Origin: an uncultured bacterium
GTDB lineage: Bacteria > Verrucomicrobiota > Kiritimatiellia > RFP12 > UBA1067
Length of the DNA stretch: 40,747 nucleotides
Direction of reading: 5' to 3'
Assembly (NCBI GenBank): GCA_902764415.1
Contig: CACWVU010000026.1
Location: 1-40,747 of the forward strand
Of the stretch, positions 17,601 to 27,020 are shown in pieces. How positions within the stretch are numbered: the first letter of the stretch is position 1; each line of letters begins with the position of its first letter. Made by a program: the position numbers and the translations under genes. The notes below the pieces were generated by a model. The model worked only from the letters and a program-made list of their open reading frames with translations, did no database searches and was not told where the DNA came from.

Positions 17601-18688
17601 GTCGGGCGGTCGAACCCGCGCGCCGACGGCCGTCCATTGACCAGCAGCGCGTCGAGCGCGTCGACGACGTCGATGGCGTTGGAGACAGTAGAGTCGGAGG
17701 CGATGTCGTCGGCGGCGTCGAGCGACGTCACCACCTCGTGCCGTCCGGGCTTCGCGAAGGCGTGGGAGAACTCGAACGTGCGGGCGAGGCCGGGGAGGAT
17801 CTGGCCGACCGGCGCGCGCGCCGCCTCGGCGCCGTCGACGCGCATCACCACGTCGCCGGGCGAGAACGGCACCGAGCCGGCGTTGACGACGGTCACGGAG
17901 AACGCGGCGGGGCGGTCGGTCCCGATCACCCGGCGGCTCGGGCGGACGGCGGCGATGGCGGCGTTCCTGACGTCGCCGGGCCGCTCGAAGGTGCGCCACA
18001 CGACCGGAGGTCGGCGCGGGAAGCGCGCGAAGATGCGCTCCACGCGCTTCCATTCCGCCTCGTCGCCGCAGCGCCAGCCGTAGGCCTGGCCGTCGCCGAG
18101 CACCACCACCTCCTTCGCGGGGTTCGCGCCGCCGACAAGCACCTCGCCGGCCGCGGCCAGCGAGCGCGGCGCGTCCATCGCGTCGTCACCGGGCTCGAGC
18201 GAGTCGAGCAACTCCAGCACCTCGCGCTTGGCGGAGATCGGCGACGGAGTGAGAATGACGGGCGTGCCCTCGCCGACGACAATGCCGAACGCCGTACCCT
18301 TCGGAGAGTCCTCCACCAGCGAGCGCGCCTCCTCGATCGCACGGTCGAAGGCGGTGCGCCCGGACGGGTCGCTAAGCTTCATCGAGGCCGAGGCGTCGAC
18401 CACCAGGACGACGTCCTTGTCCATCCCGGCGCCGCCGAAGAAGTGCAGCTCGGGGAGGAACGGACGCGCGAACGCGATTGCCGCAAGGACGAGGACTAGC
18501 GTGCGCAGGACGAGCAGCACCACGTCCTCAAGCACGAGCCGGCGGCGGCGGCGCCTGAGCGAGTCGGCGAGGAACATCCACGCGCCCCAGGGCACGCGGT
18601 CGGCGGTGCGCCGGCGCAGGATGTGCAGGATGACCGGCGCCGCGGCGGCGGCGAGGCCAAGGAGCATCCACGGGGCGAAGAACGACAT
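14669..18688 (-). CDS. Double BatA/von Willebrand A membrane protein (two-unit fusion)
   Basis: 1339 aa, about twice the usual size. Unit one begins MSFFAPWMLLGLAAAAAPVILHIL, the classic BatA N-terminus, with a second membrane segment at about 55-75 and a vWA domain with MIDAS DASAS at 98-102. It continues through a ThuA/GATase-like region (ALCDVPFLSPRAVQNLSKWV) to a membrane segment at about 602-617. Unit two starts with a new membrane segment (638-655) and a second vWA with a weaker MIDAS, DRSLS at 671-675, then a GATase-like region (FDVIVLGDLGRDVLTDEVCEDI) and a last membrane helix near 1315-1332. In related clusters these are usually two genes. The stop of the DUF58 gene overlaps the ATG (TGATG), with GGAGGGGGAAGG upstream; a GTG one codon earlier is possible. 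It probably forms an envelope complex with its neighbours. Confidence 0.85.
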   Translation of the reverse strand: MSFFAPWMLLGLAAAAAPVILHILRRRTADRVPWGAWMFLADSLRRRRRRLVLEDVVLLVLRTLVLVLAAIAFARPFLPELHFFGGAGMDKDVVLVVDASASMKLSDPSGRTAFDRAIEEARSLVEDSPKGTAFGIVVGEGTPVILTPSPISAKREVLELLDSLEPGDDAMDAPRSLAAAGEVLVGGANPAKEVVVLGDGQAYGWRCGDEAEWKRVERIFARFPRRPPVVWRTFERPGDVRNAAIAAVRPSRRVIGTDRPAAFSVTVVNAGSVPFSPGDVVMRVDGAEAARAPVGQILPGLARTFEFSHAFAKPGRHEVVTSLDAADDIASDSTVSNAIDVVDALDALLVNGRPSARGFDRPTAFLEAALRPELKGTNAVFLVKPRTVRAVELENPAVFSGVEAVALCDVPFLSPRAVQNLSKWVGGGGGLVVVPGERAQASFYTNELFAAAWTNWNHSLSDVAFEGAPVSGRAEFDESALRKGVDVAARFSDGAPAVLSAAFGKGRTVVTALPFDLKWTTFPARPLFVPFAHELVYSVAATNSVSAAVDTRWRSREGELKPLTQDELDTLAVSVDLGFARSLDDLMAAVVGRSFGVEIWRPFAVLALVLLLAEMLLCRRIDAERGGHVPSLPRAALRAVALLSLLWMLAHVSWTHDVTRSLHRRVAVFADRSLSMQRADAGAGEDGVQATRYAAATNIAARLEERLLGRYDVEPFEFGDRTTDFSAALELALARIPSEELAGAVFVTDGRDTSDAGPSAAARRFARLGAKVSSVVVGNPTNRTDAAVEALSVVENVFLGDKVRPVARIRADGLKGRRVVVKLMEGEETLDRRELDVDSDAWTKDVRFVHDPGGKGVRGYRVAIEPPEGDLEPRNDEWPFEVSVSDDRTNVLVADRRPRWEFRYLRNLFFARDKSVHLQYVLAEPDKLAGGAPANTAPADATRPFGEAEAGALPKTRDDWRKFDVIVLGDLGRDVLTDEVCEDIRYCVEERGALLVLTAGERHMPYDYAAGPLSGLLPLALTNESGAVSARWVAAKTPFALTPSGRGHPATAVSSSPSENERVWGSLPPAHGRVEGVAAKPGAEVLLFAGDSTALAAPLLTVRGAGRGKVAFFSTDETWLLRYRHGDTYHHRFWGNVLRWGAGEKLRDGNQRARVGTDSLRCLPGETVKLMARFSDKDFMPVAGAKAKAEVKLPDGSLRTVDLVERPGANGIYEAEFDATEKEGGYEATVLAPAVEELLGDEWPRPLATRFAVDRGTAPVEYARPAADDAAPKAMARLTGGSVFAAGDDLSELDDAFGAGRSEIVERVDDAVWDHPAGLVLLALALIAVWTLRKRRGLA

Positions 18689-19611
18689 CACCTTCCCCCT
18701 CCTGCGGCGCGGCGGTAGCGCACCAGGATGTCGGCGAGCGCCTCGTGGAACGGACGCGAGGTGTCGACACGCTCGTGGGTGACGCGCATTTCGCCGCAGC
18801 CGCGCGAAAGCTCGGCGAAGTGGGCGCCGAGGCGCGCAAGGTAGTCCTTGCGCAGGGCGCGGGCGTCGACGTCGATGAACTGGCGGGTCTCCAGGTCCTC
18901 GAAGCGGCAGGCGCGCTCGAACGGGAACGTCAGCTCGTCGTGGTCGCAGACCTGGATGGCGATTACTTCGTGGCGGCGGAAGCGCAGGTGGTGGAGCGCC
19001 CGGAGGAGCTCCTTGGCGTCAGCAAAGAAGTCGCTGACCACGAAGACGACGCTGCGCCGCGGGATGCGCTCGGCAATCTCGTGGAGGACGCCGGCCATGT
19101 CAGTCTCGCCGCCGGGCTTCAGCGCGTCGAGCCGCTCCAAGATGCAGCGCACCTGCGAGGGCTCGGCCTTGGCGGGGACGAAGTCGCGGACCGCCGTGTC
19201 GTAGGAGGCGAAGCCCACGGCGTCCTGCTGGTTGACGAGCAGGTAGGCGAGCGACGCGGCGACGTACTGGCCGTACTCGAGCTTAGAGAGGCCGCCAGCC
19301 GCGGCGCGCCCGCGGTAGCCCATCGAGCCGGAGGCGTCGAGGACGATCGTCGCGCGCAGGTTGGTCTCGTCGACGTACTGCTTGACGTAGAGGCGCTGGC
19401 GGCGCGCGGCGAGGCGCCAGTCGAGGGTGCGCGGGTCGTCGCCCGCGACGTAAGCGCGGTGCTCGGCGAACTCGGCGCTGGCGCCCTTCCTGGCGCTCTT
19501 GTGGCGCCCGGCGATGAAGCCGTCGACGGCGCCGTGCGCGAGGAACTCGATTCTGGCGAGCTTCCCCAGCGCCGCGTCCGGCAGCCACTTCATGTATCCA
19601 GGCAACGCCAT
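18688..19611 (-). CDS. DUF58 / vWA-type protein of the MoxR-Bat cluster
   Basis: 307 aa. The N-terminal block HRAYVAGDDPRTLDWRLAAR (about 51-70) is the DUF58 signature. It is followed by a vWA-like fold with MIDAS DASGSM at 92-97, and later SVVFVVSDFFADAKELLRAL. Membrane segments are absent, so the protein is cytosolic or peripheral. DUF58 proteins are paired with MoxR ATPases, which are thought to act as chaperones for vWA proteins or metal insertion. The start ATG at 19611 lies 20 nt after the moxR stop, with ACGGAG upstream; a longer frame reaches back into moxR and is rejected. Its stop overlaps the next start. Confidence 0.9.
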   Translation of the reverse strand: MALPGYMKWLPDAALGKLARIEFLAHGAVDGFIAGRHKSARKGASAEFAEHRAYVAGDDPRTLDWRLAARRQRLYVKQYVDETNLRATIVLDASGSMGYRGRAAAGGLSKLEYGQYVAASLAYLLVNQQDAVGFASYDTAVRDFVPAKAEPSQVRCILERLDALKPGGETDMAGVLHEIAERIPRRSVVFVVSDFFADAKELLRALHHLRFRRHEVIAIQVCDHDELTFPFERACRFEDLETRQFIDVDARALRKDYLARLGAHFAELSRGCGEMRVTHERVDTSRPFHEALADILVRYRRAAGGGR

Positions 19612-19631
19612 CTCCGTCCGCCAGGCGAACT

Positions 19632-20647
<1,016 letters not shown>

Positions 20648-20651
<4 letters not shown>

Positions 20652-22426
20652 TTCCTGTTCTCCTCTCCTGTTTCGTCCGCGTCGACGGTCTCGTCGCGCT
20701 GGTAGATTGGCAGCATGCGGTACGGCACCGTAAAGGCCAGCACCGCCATCGAAGTGCAGTAGACCTGGCCGATCTCGCCGTTCCACGAGCCGTCGGGCTG
20801 CTGCTTTTTGAAGTAGGTCTCGTACATCCACGGCTCGAACTCCGCCCACGCCTCGCCGCCGAGCTGGAAGAGCCCCTGCGCCGTGTAGTAGAGCCCGTAG
20901 AAGGCGTTGTTGCCGCCGGCTAGCGCGCGGCGGAAAGTCCTGCGGACGAACTGGGCGCCCTTGAGCGCTTCGGGGTCGAGGTGGTGGCCGCAGAGCTCGA
21001 TGCAGAGGATTGCCGCGCCGGAGAGCGTCTCGCCGAAGTTGCCGGAGTTTCCCTGGTAGCTGAACGCTCCGTCGCTCTGGCGCTGCGAGCGCTTGATGTA
21101 GAGCACCGCCTTCTCGATCGCGTCGTCCGGCAGCGCTGCGCCGTTGAGCCTTGCGCTGCGCAGCGCCATCAGCGCCCAGCCGCTGCAGGAAAGGTCGCTG
21201 TCGCTCGCGTCCGGCGTGTAGCGCCAGCCGCCGAGGTGCGAGGGATGGGACTTGCGCTGGCCCTGCGCGTCGATGATCACCTTCACCGCATGGGGCAGCA
21301 CCGCGTCGATGCGCGCCTGGCGGGCGGGATCCACCATTCCGCTCGCCTCGGAGAGGAACAGCGTCGCGATCGAGTGGGCATACATGCGCCCGCCGCCCTG
21401 CTGGCCCATGTAGCCCCTGAACCTGGCCTGCGGCCCCATGTCCGCACAGTCGAGCACGTAGTCCACGCAGTTCTCCACCACCGCGCCGTAGGGCTCGCTG
21501 CCGGGAAGATGGCCCTTCGAGAGAAACGCCATGCCGACGAGCGCGGGAATCGCGGCGGAATCGCCGTACTGCCCCGGAAACGCCCCGCTCGGCAGCTGCT
21601 TTGACGCAAGGAACTTAAGTCCGCGCTCAATCGACCGGTCGACGTCGTCCGCCTCCGGCGAGAACGTCGAGCCGCCGCCGACCGTGCGCCGCAGTCCGCC
21701 GCCGGCGTCGACAACCGCCGCAGCAGACGCCGCCGCCGGAGCCTCGTCCCCGGATCGGAGCACGGCGACCGTGCCCGCGGCAAGCGTGGCGAGCGAGAGA
21801 ATCGCGACGAAGCAGGCGATCCAGCTGTGGCGGAAGAGCCACGCGTTGCGCGGCCGCGTCGCCTTGATCAGCCGCTCGGTGAAGTCCGGCGAAAGCTCCG
21901 TGTCGCAGAGCATGTCGTAGAGCGCGTCCTTCGCGTAGTGGAGGCGGCTGCGGACCGTGCCCTCGGGGATGCCGACGATCTTGGCGATCTCCGGCGTCGA
22001 GAGGTCCTCGAAATAGCGCAGCACCACGACCTCGCGGTATCTCTCGGGCAGCTTCCGCACCGCCGTGCGCACCGCCTCGGCGCTGCCGCGGAAGGCGAAC
22101 TCCTCGAGCGGGTTCGGCGACTTGTCCTCTACCTCCGGCAGCTCGTCGTTCGGGACGACGGTCTCCTTCCGCGCGGCGCGTCGGCGCAGGTCCATGCGAT
22201 GGAAGTTGAGGAGGATGGTGTAGACCCAGTAGTAGAACGAGCCGGTGGGACGGAAGTCGTCTATCCGCTCGATGGCGCGCTCGAAGGCACGGAACACGAG
22301 GTCCTCGGCCTCGTGGGCGTCCTGGCAGAGCATCCTGGCGGCGGCCTCGAGGCGCGGACGGTACTCCGCCACCAGGCGCCTGGCGCCCAGCTCGCGGTCT
22401 GCCCGAATCTCTTCGTATATCTCCAT
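20648..22426 (-). CDS. ECF sigma factor fused to a membrane segment and squalene-cyclase-like toroid
   Basis: 592 aa. Residues about 10-85 are sigma region 2 ([19 protein letters not shown], then [20 protein letters not shown]). Residues about 118-172 are region 4 with its helix-turn-helix ([41 protein letters not shown]). A single membrane helix follows at 201-223. Residues about 262-575 are an alpha/alpha toroid of the prenyltransferase/squalene-oxidase type, with repeated QxPxGxF/W blocks ([46 protein letters not shown]). The cyclase DxDD motif is not present. The two parts are in one continuous frame. The start at 22426 is chosen by sigma-factor alignment; a weak TACAGT lies 6 nt upstream and a TTG at 22456 is an alternative. 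The arrangement suggests a membrane-tethered sigma factor with an exported sensor domain. It overlaps moxR by 4 nt. Confidence 0.85.
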
Positions 22427-22486
22427 CTCCAAACTGTACAATGCACGCCGCGCCAAAAACGTTCAACCGCCAATCGTCGTTCGCGG

Positions 22487-24244
22487 CTATGGGGACGGGG
22501 GCTTGTACTTGAGCGCCGTGCCGCCGGCGGCGGCGGTCTTGTAGGACTGCGTGCGCGGGTCGAAGTAGACCACTTTGACCAGCGGCGTCTTCGGCGCGCC
22601 GTCAGCCACGAAGAACCGGCGGTATTCGATCGTGCTGCCGTTCTCGTTGCGCGACAGCTCGAACGCCGAGCCTGGCGGCATGTACGACCTCGGCACATAG
22701 CCGTTCGTCGGGTACATCCGGTAGGTGATGCAGACGACGTCGTTCGTCTCCACCGTCAGGATGTCGCAGAGCTCGTGGATGCGCAGGCCCTCCGAGACGA
22801 CGCCAGCGTAGCCGTCGGGCCGCCCGGCCGACGGCGGCGGCGCGATCTCCAGCGCAATCGCCGGCGCGTCGGCGTGGAACGAGCGCGAGAACGACATCGA
22901 GAAGCGCCCGCCGCGCGCAACGCGCCCCGCGGCCATGCCGTCCACGCCGAAAGAGACGCGTCCGCGGAAGGGAACGTCGTACCTCACCGGTATCGCCAGG
23001 CGCTTGACGACGTTGGAGGGATTGGCGCTCTTGGCGTCCGTGAGCACGCGCACCTTGCCGGTCACCTTGATCCCGAACGCCTCCGACGGCGAGACGCGCA
23101 CGTTCGAGAGCGTCACCGTTGCGGGCGCGTCCAGCGAAACGATGAACTCGAACGACTCGCCGACCGTCGGGCGGGCCTTGCTGGCCGAGACCGAGGCGTT
23201 GACCCGCACCGGCTCCACTTCCTCCTTCTCGAAGAGCCCCAGTCCGCCGAAGCCCGTGCGCATCTGGCGCATCCGCTCCTCCATCTCGCGGATCTGCCGA
23301 TCCATTTGCTCGAAGACGTCCTCGGCGCGGGACTGCGCCGGGACGAGCAGCGCGGCAAGAAGCGCCGCGCACGCGAGCGCGCGGACGATGCGCCCGAAAA
23401 GCCAGAAGGCGACAACCAGCGCGGCAAGCGCAATTGCCACAACGGCGAGGCGTCCTGCCCAGGCGTATCTGAGGAGCGGACGCAGCACCTGGCGCCAGAC
23501 CGGCAGCTCCACGGCCGGGTTCTCGTACCTGACCGCGAGCGCGGCGACGATGTCCCGCTCCACCTCCGGCGTCTGGCCAATGCGCCACTCGAGCGCGCGC
23601 AGCACCGAAAGCGCGCGCGACCATTCGCCGGCGAGGATGGCGCAGCGCGCCTCGTTGAGACGCGCCTCGGGGAAGTCGAACTCCCTGAAGGCGTCCGCAG
23701 TCGGCTTTGTGCAGGCCTTGCGCCAGGCGAAGAGGGCGTCCTCTCCAACTGCCGCGGCATCGGTTCCCCACGGCTTCGAGCCAAGCTCGGTCACCAGCTC
23801 CGCCGGCCGCGGCATTTCATTGAGGTCCTCGCCCATTCCCTCCACCACCACCTCGGCGCCGCGCTTCGCGTGCACGGGGATCTCGTTCGAGCGCACCATC
23901 CGCTCGGAGCCGTCCGTTCCGCGATAGGAGAACTCAAGTCCCGGGAACCAGAGCACGCCCTCGCGCATCGGCCGCACCCGGTAGGTGAGCCGCCGCGCGT
24001 CGCGGTAGGTGTCGGTCTTGGCGCTGGCGTCGTCCACCTTCCAGTCGCGCGAGGAGACCGACTTCGCGAGCGCCGGCGGATGCAGGCTGCGGAAATCGGC
24101 GTCGCCGATGAAGTCGACCGTGAGGACGAGCGGGTCGCCCACCTTCACGTTGTTGGCGTCGAAGAACGCCCGCGCCCGGAGGTCGCCGCCCGCGACCCCG
24201 GTAAGCTCGATCACCGCCAGAAGAATGCATCCCGCGAAAGTCAT
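22487..24244 (-). CDS. BatD-BatE-BatD-like fused envelope protein
   Basis: 585 aa. A signal peptide (about 1-19) is followed by a BatD-like beta domain (RARAFFDANNVKVGDPLVLTVDF; VLWFPGLEFSYRG). A helical, TPR-like stretch (about 165-245, ALFAWRKACTKPTADAFREFD; AILAGEWSRALSVLRALEW) resembles BatE. Membrane helices lie at about 265-283 and 286-304. The second helix (RALACAALLAALLVPAQSRAED) looks like a complete signal peptide in mid-protein. A second BatD-like domain follows (about 345-585, VNASVSASKARPTVGESFEF; FGIKVTGKVRVL; MYPTNGYVPRSYMPPGSAF). Two once-separate genes seem to have fused. The ATG at 24244 lies 15 nt after the tonB stop with AAGGGGGC upstream. It presumably acts with the vWA proteins of the operon. 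Confidence 0.75.
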   Translation of the reverse strand: MTFAGCILLAVIELTGVAGGDLRARAFFDANNVKVGDPLVLTVDFIGDADFRSLHPPALAKSVSSRDWKVDDASAKTDTYRDARRLTYRVRPMREGVLWFPGLEFSYRGTDGSERMVRSNEIPVHAKRGAEVVVEGMGEDLNEMPRPAELVTELGSKPWGTDAAAVGEDALFAWRKACTKPTADAFREFDFPEARLNEARCAILAGEWSRALSVLRALEWRIGQTPEVERDIVAALAVRYENPAVELPVWRQVLRPLLRYAWAGRLAVVAIALAALVVAFWLFGRIVRALACAALLAALLVPAQSRAEDVFEQMDRQIREMEERMRQMRTGFGGLGLFEKEEVEPVRVNASVSASKARPTVGESFEFIVSLDAPATVTLSNVRVSPSEAFGIKVTGKVRVLTDAKSANPSNVVKRLAIPVRYDVPFRGRVSFGVDGMAAGRVARGGRFSMSFSRSFHADAPAIALEIAPPPSAGRPDGYAGVVSEGLRIHELCDILTVETNDVVCITYRMYPTNGYVPRSYMPPGSAFELSRNENGSTIEYRRFFVADGAPKTPLVKVVYFDPRTQSYKTAAAGGTALKYKPPSP

Positions 24245-24259
24245 CCCGCCATTGCCCCC

Positions 24260-25129
24260 TTAGTGCGGCTTGACCGTGAACTGCAGCGGCACGCCGCTCT
24301 TGCGGTACTTCTCGATGAACTCCGGCGCCAGCGCAGGTATCGCCCCGACGCGCTCGGCGGCGGCCTTGAGCGACTGGTCCGCACGGATGTCGCCAGAACG
24401 CGCCACAAACATTACTTTCTCGATCTTACCACCAGGACCGAACCACACCCGGATCGTCATCGGCTTCAGTGTGTCGGTCCACGGCGGAACATCCCACTTC
24501 CGCTCGAATTCCTGCTTGATCAGCGAATAGGCCAGCTGCTCGGCATTGGAGGCGAGATTGGTCGACCTGCCCGGCTTGTATCCCTGGTTGAGCAGCTTGG
24601 CGATTTCGGCGTCGGTAAGCGTATTCTTGTCGGTACGGCCGTTGGGCTGCGGCTTGGTCGGCCCCTTGACGATGGTCGTCTTGTCGACCACCTTTGCTCT
24701 TTTGCGCATGTCGTTCATCCGTTCCTTGCGCAGCTCCTCCGCCGTCTTCGCCGGCTTCTTTGGCTCATCTGTCTTCTTATCGACCTTCGCGACCACGTTG
24801 GTGACGATCTTCTGGAGCTCCTTCGGCGGATCGGGTTTCTTCGGCTCCGGTTTCGGTTTCGGCTTGGGCTTGGGCTTCGGCGGGGGCGGCGGTTCCGGCT
24901 TTTTCAGCGGCGGCGGCTCGTCCTCCTTGCCGTCGAGATTCTCGACCACGACCACGGTAAGGTCGATGGGGATGATCTCCTCCTCCTTGTCGAAGAGACC
25001 GTGGAAGACAGCGAAGACCCAGAAGCCGGCGAAGAGCGCCACGTGCAGCGCGACGGCGATGCACAGGTTGGCGGCGCTGAGCACCTTGGGCTCGCGCTCG
25101 TCGGAATTCTCTGGCCTCCAGATCTCCAT
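24260..25129 (-). CDS. tonB: TonB-like energy transducer
   Basis: 289 aa. The N-terminal membrane anchor is at about 18-42 (AANLCIAVALHVALFAGFWVFAVF), with the usual His in the membrane helix. A Pro/Lys-rich stretch follows (about 72-103, PPPPPKPKPKPKPKPEPKKP), which spans the periplasm. The C-terminal domain (about 195-285) has TDTLKPMTIRVWFGPGGKIEKVMFVARSGD and a final AIPALAPEF block, the TonB/TolA C-terminal fold. The start at 25129 sits 13 nt after exbD; an earlier ATG lies inside exbD. It carries proton-motive energy from ExbBD to an outer-membrane partner. No TonB-dependent receptor is in the window. Confidence 0.88.
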   Translation of the reverse strand: MEIWRPENSDEREPKVLSAANLCIAVALHVALFAGFWVFAVFHGLFDKEEEIIPIDLTVVVVENLDGKEDEPPPLKKPEPPPPPKPKPKPKPKPEPKKPDPPKELQKIVTNVVAKVDKKTDEPKKPAKTAEELRKERMNDMRKRAKVVDKTTIVKGPTKPQPNGRTDKNTLTDAEIAKLLNQGYKPGRSTNLASNAEQLAYSLIKQEFERKWDVPPWTDTLKPMTIRVWFGPGGKIEKVMFVARSGDIRADQSLKAAAERVGAIPALAPEFIEKYRKSGVPLQFTVKPH

Positions 25130-25142
25130 CGCCGCTGTCGCC

Positions 25143-25559
25143 TCAGTTCTCCTTGCTGACGAGGCCGAGGTGGCGCACATTCGCGTCCTTCGCCGCCTTG
25201 ACCACCTCGTAGACGTCGCCGTAGCCGACGCGCACGTCGCCGCGGACCAGCACGCTCAGCTCCGGGTCGTCGGCCACCGCCTTCGAGAGCATACCCTTGA
25301 GGTTTTCCATCGTGACCGGTGCATCACCGACGAAGAGCTTGCCGATCGAGTCGACGGTGATGGAGAACACCTTCTTCTTGTCGTTCTGCGCCTTCTGGGT
25401 CTTGCCGACCGGCAGCAGCACGTGGATCGACTGCTCCAGCGTCGGCAGCGTCACGATGAACACCACCAGGAGGATGAAGGTGAGGTCGATGAGGGAGTTC
25501 ATGTTGATCTCCGCCTTCGCCCCTTCGCGCCGCGCGCGCGCCCTGCGCCTCATCGACAT
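25143..25559 (-). CDS. exbD: ExbD/TolR biopolymer transport protein
   Basis: 138 aa. A basic N-terminus (SMRRRARARREGAKAEINM) is followed by one membrane helix (about 22-42, SLIDLTFILLVVFIVTLPTL) with the essential Asp at position 25. The periplasmic part (about 60-138) has ELSVLVRGDVRVGYGDVYEVVKAAKDANVRHLGLV, the ExbD core fold. It lies 4 nt after exbB, with GAGAAG upstream of the ATG at 25559 (another ATG two codons later). With ExbB it forms the proton-driven motor for TonB. Confidence 0.95.
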   Translation of the reverse strand: MSMRRRARARREGAKAEINMNSLIDLTFILLVVFIVTLPTLEQSIHVLLPVGKTQKAQNDKKKVFSITVDSIGKLFVGDAPVTMENLKGMLSKAVADDPELSVLVRGDVRVGYGDVYEVVKAAKDANVRHLGLVSKEN

Positions 25560-25563
25560 CTTC

Positions 25564-26283
25564 TCAGGCCCCCTTCCCCTGGTACTCGCAGGCGATGCGC
25601 CCGACGAGCTCGTCGGCGAAGCCCTCCATGTCGGCGCTGATCGACCTGATCGAGGCGTTCAGCCGGGTGAAGATCGCGGTGCCGGGGATGGCGACGAGCA
25701 GGCCCACCACCGTCGTCACCAGCGCGGAGGAGATCGACGGCGCGATCGTCGCGAGGTTGGCGCTGCCGGCGGCGCCCATCTCCGCGAACGCGTCGAGGAC
25801 GCCCCACACCGTGCCGAGCAGACCCAGCATCGGCGCGAGCGCCACGATCGTCGCGATGATCCCCATGCCCTTGCCGACGAGGATCTCCTCCTCGTCGAGC
25901 ATGTGTTCGCAGGTGCCGCGCACCAGCTCGATCTCGCGCGCCGTGAGCGCCGCCGCGCCGTCGTCCTGCTGGCCGACGAGATGCGAGCGGACCTCTGGCG
26001 AAAGCAGCGTGAGGAGCCGCTCGCACGTCACCTTGTAGATGCCCTCGACGCCGCGGCGGACGTTCGGGCGCCGGCGCATGTAGTATTCAAGCACCGTGTT
26101 GCCGGTCGCGAAGTCGCGCAGAAACCGCCGCGCCGCACCCGCGTACGACGCCAGCGACTTCCACTTGCCGATCGCGACCGCAATCATGACGACCGATCCC
26201 AGTAACTGGACGAGCACGATGCCCTGGCCCATGAAGTTCGACTTCACGAACCCGTCTACGAGCGAACTTGCCAAGATTGCCAT
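25564..26283 (-). CDS. exbB: ExbB/TolQ/MotA proton channel protein
   Basis: 239 aa. Three membrane segments are visible: about 19-39 (GQGIVLVQLLGSVVMIAVAIG), 140-165 (GMGIIATIVALAPMLGLLGTVWGVLDAF, the family signature) and 184-206 (SSALVTTVVGLLVAIPGTAIF). The cytoplasmic loop between the first two is charged and helical, as usual. The ATG at 26283 has AAGGAAA just upstream; a longer upstream frame runs into trmB and is rejected. It is the first gene of the exbB-exbD-tonB set at the head of the Bat-like operon, 49 nt after trmB, so its transcript may come from upstream. Confidence 0.95.
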   Translation of the reverse strand: MAILASSLVDGFVKSNFMGQGIVLVQLLGSVVMIAVAIGKWKSLASYAGAARRFLRDFATGNTVLEYYMRRRPNVRRGVEGIYKVTCERLLTLLSPEVRSHLVGQQDDGAAALTAREIELVRGTCEHMLDEEEILVGKGMGIIATIVALAPMLGLLGTVWGVLDAFAEMGAAGSANLATIAPSISSALVTTVVGLLVAIPGTAIFTRLNASIRSISADMEGFADELVGRIACEYQGKGA

Positions 26284-26332
26284 TTTCCTTTGTTCCTTCC
26301 GTTGCTTGCGTTGTTTGTTCTTGTGAAACCCG

Positions 26333-27016
26333 TTATTCCCGCGGCGGACGCCTCGCCACCCCTTCGCGCGGCTCCGCCTCCGGCGGCACCGTGAGCGGCG
26401 CAAGCGGCGCGTCGTCGCCTGCGAGCGCCTCCCACGCGGCGGCGTGGATCGGCAGCCCCTGCTCGCGGAACATCTCCTCGAACTCCGTCCACACCTCCTT
26501 CGGGCGCGGCATCGGCTCGACGCGCCTGAAGCGCGCGTCCGCGGCAAATCCGTCGCACACCTCGCCGAAGTACTCCCCGTGGTCGGTCGCGAACTCGATC
26601 TTCCCGCCGGTCTCGAGGCGCTTCCACAGCGCGTTGCGGAAGAGCGGACCGAAGAGCCGGTGCGAATGGTGCTTCTTCTTCGGCCACGGGTCGGGGAAGA
26701 ACACGTAGACGCGGCGGATGTGGTGGGCGGGCAGCAGATAGTGGAACGTGTAGAGCGCCTCGAGCCGCAGCACCGCCGCGTTGTCCACGTGCCCGCGCCG
26801 GCACTTGCCGTCGAAGAGCCGCACGCGCTCGAGCATCCGCTCGATGCCGAGGAAGTCACAGTCCGGGTTCGCCGCCGCGCGCGCGACGAGGAACCGTCCC
26901 TTGCCGCAGCCTACCTCCACCTCAAGCGGACGCGAAAGGTCGAACTCGAGCGGGCGCGTGATGTCCTTCACGTGCAGCACATGGCTCTCGTCAGCCCGCT
27001 CGCGCAGCTTCCCCAC
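26333..27016 (-). CDS. trmB: tRNA (guanine-N7-)-methyltransferase
   Basis: 227 aa. The SAM-binding motif is EVGCGKG (34-40), and the family signature FFPDPWPKKKHHSHR lies at about 106-120. Downstream block KIEFATDHGEYFGEV is also typical. It would form m7G46 in the variable loop of tRNAs in the cytoplasm. The start is GTG at 27016, with GAGG two bases before it, 4 nt after the mutarotase stop. The last about 30 residues (ALAGDDAPLAPLTVPPEAEP onward) are a Pro/Arg-rich tail not needed for the fold. Confidence 0.95.
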   Translation of the reverse strand: MGKLRERADESHVLHVKDITRPLEFDLSRPLEVEVGCGKGRFLVARAAANPDCDFLGIERMLERVRLFDGKCRRGHVDNAAVLRLEALYTFHYLLPAHHIRRVYVFFPDPWPKKKHHSHRLFGPLFRNALWKRLETGGKIEFATDHGEYFGEVCDGFAADARFRRVEPMPRPKEVWTEFEEMFREQGLPIHAAAWEALAGDDAPLAPLTVPPEAEPREGVARRPPRE

Positions 27017-27020
27017 GGCC

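Noticed and set aside
14673..18053. N-terminal extension of the DUF4175-like frame
   Set aside because: The 2196-codon frame runs through the vWA gene in a different phase; the real start is the ATG at 14672 that overlaps the upstream stop.
21827..25159. Plus-strand 1110-codon open frame across sigma-toroid, BatD-like and tonB genes
   Set aside because: It crosses several real genes and has His/Arg-rich, low-information composition, so it is a shadow frame.
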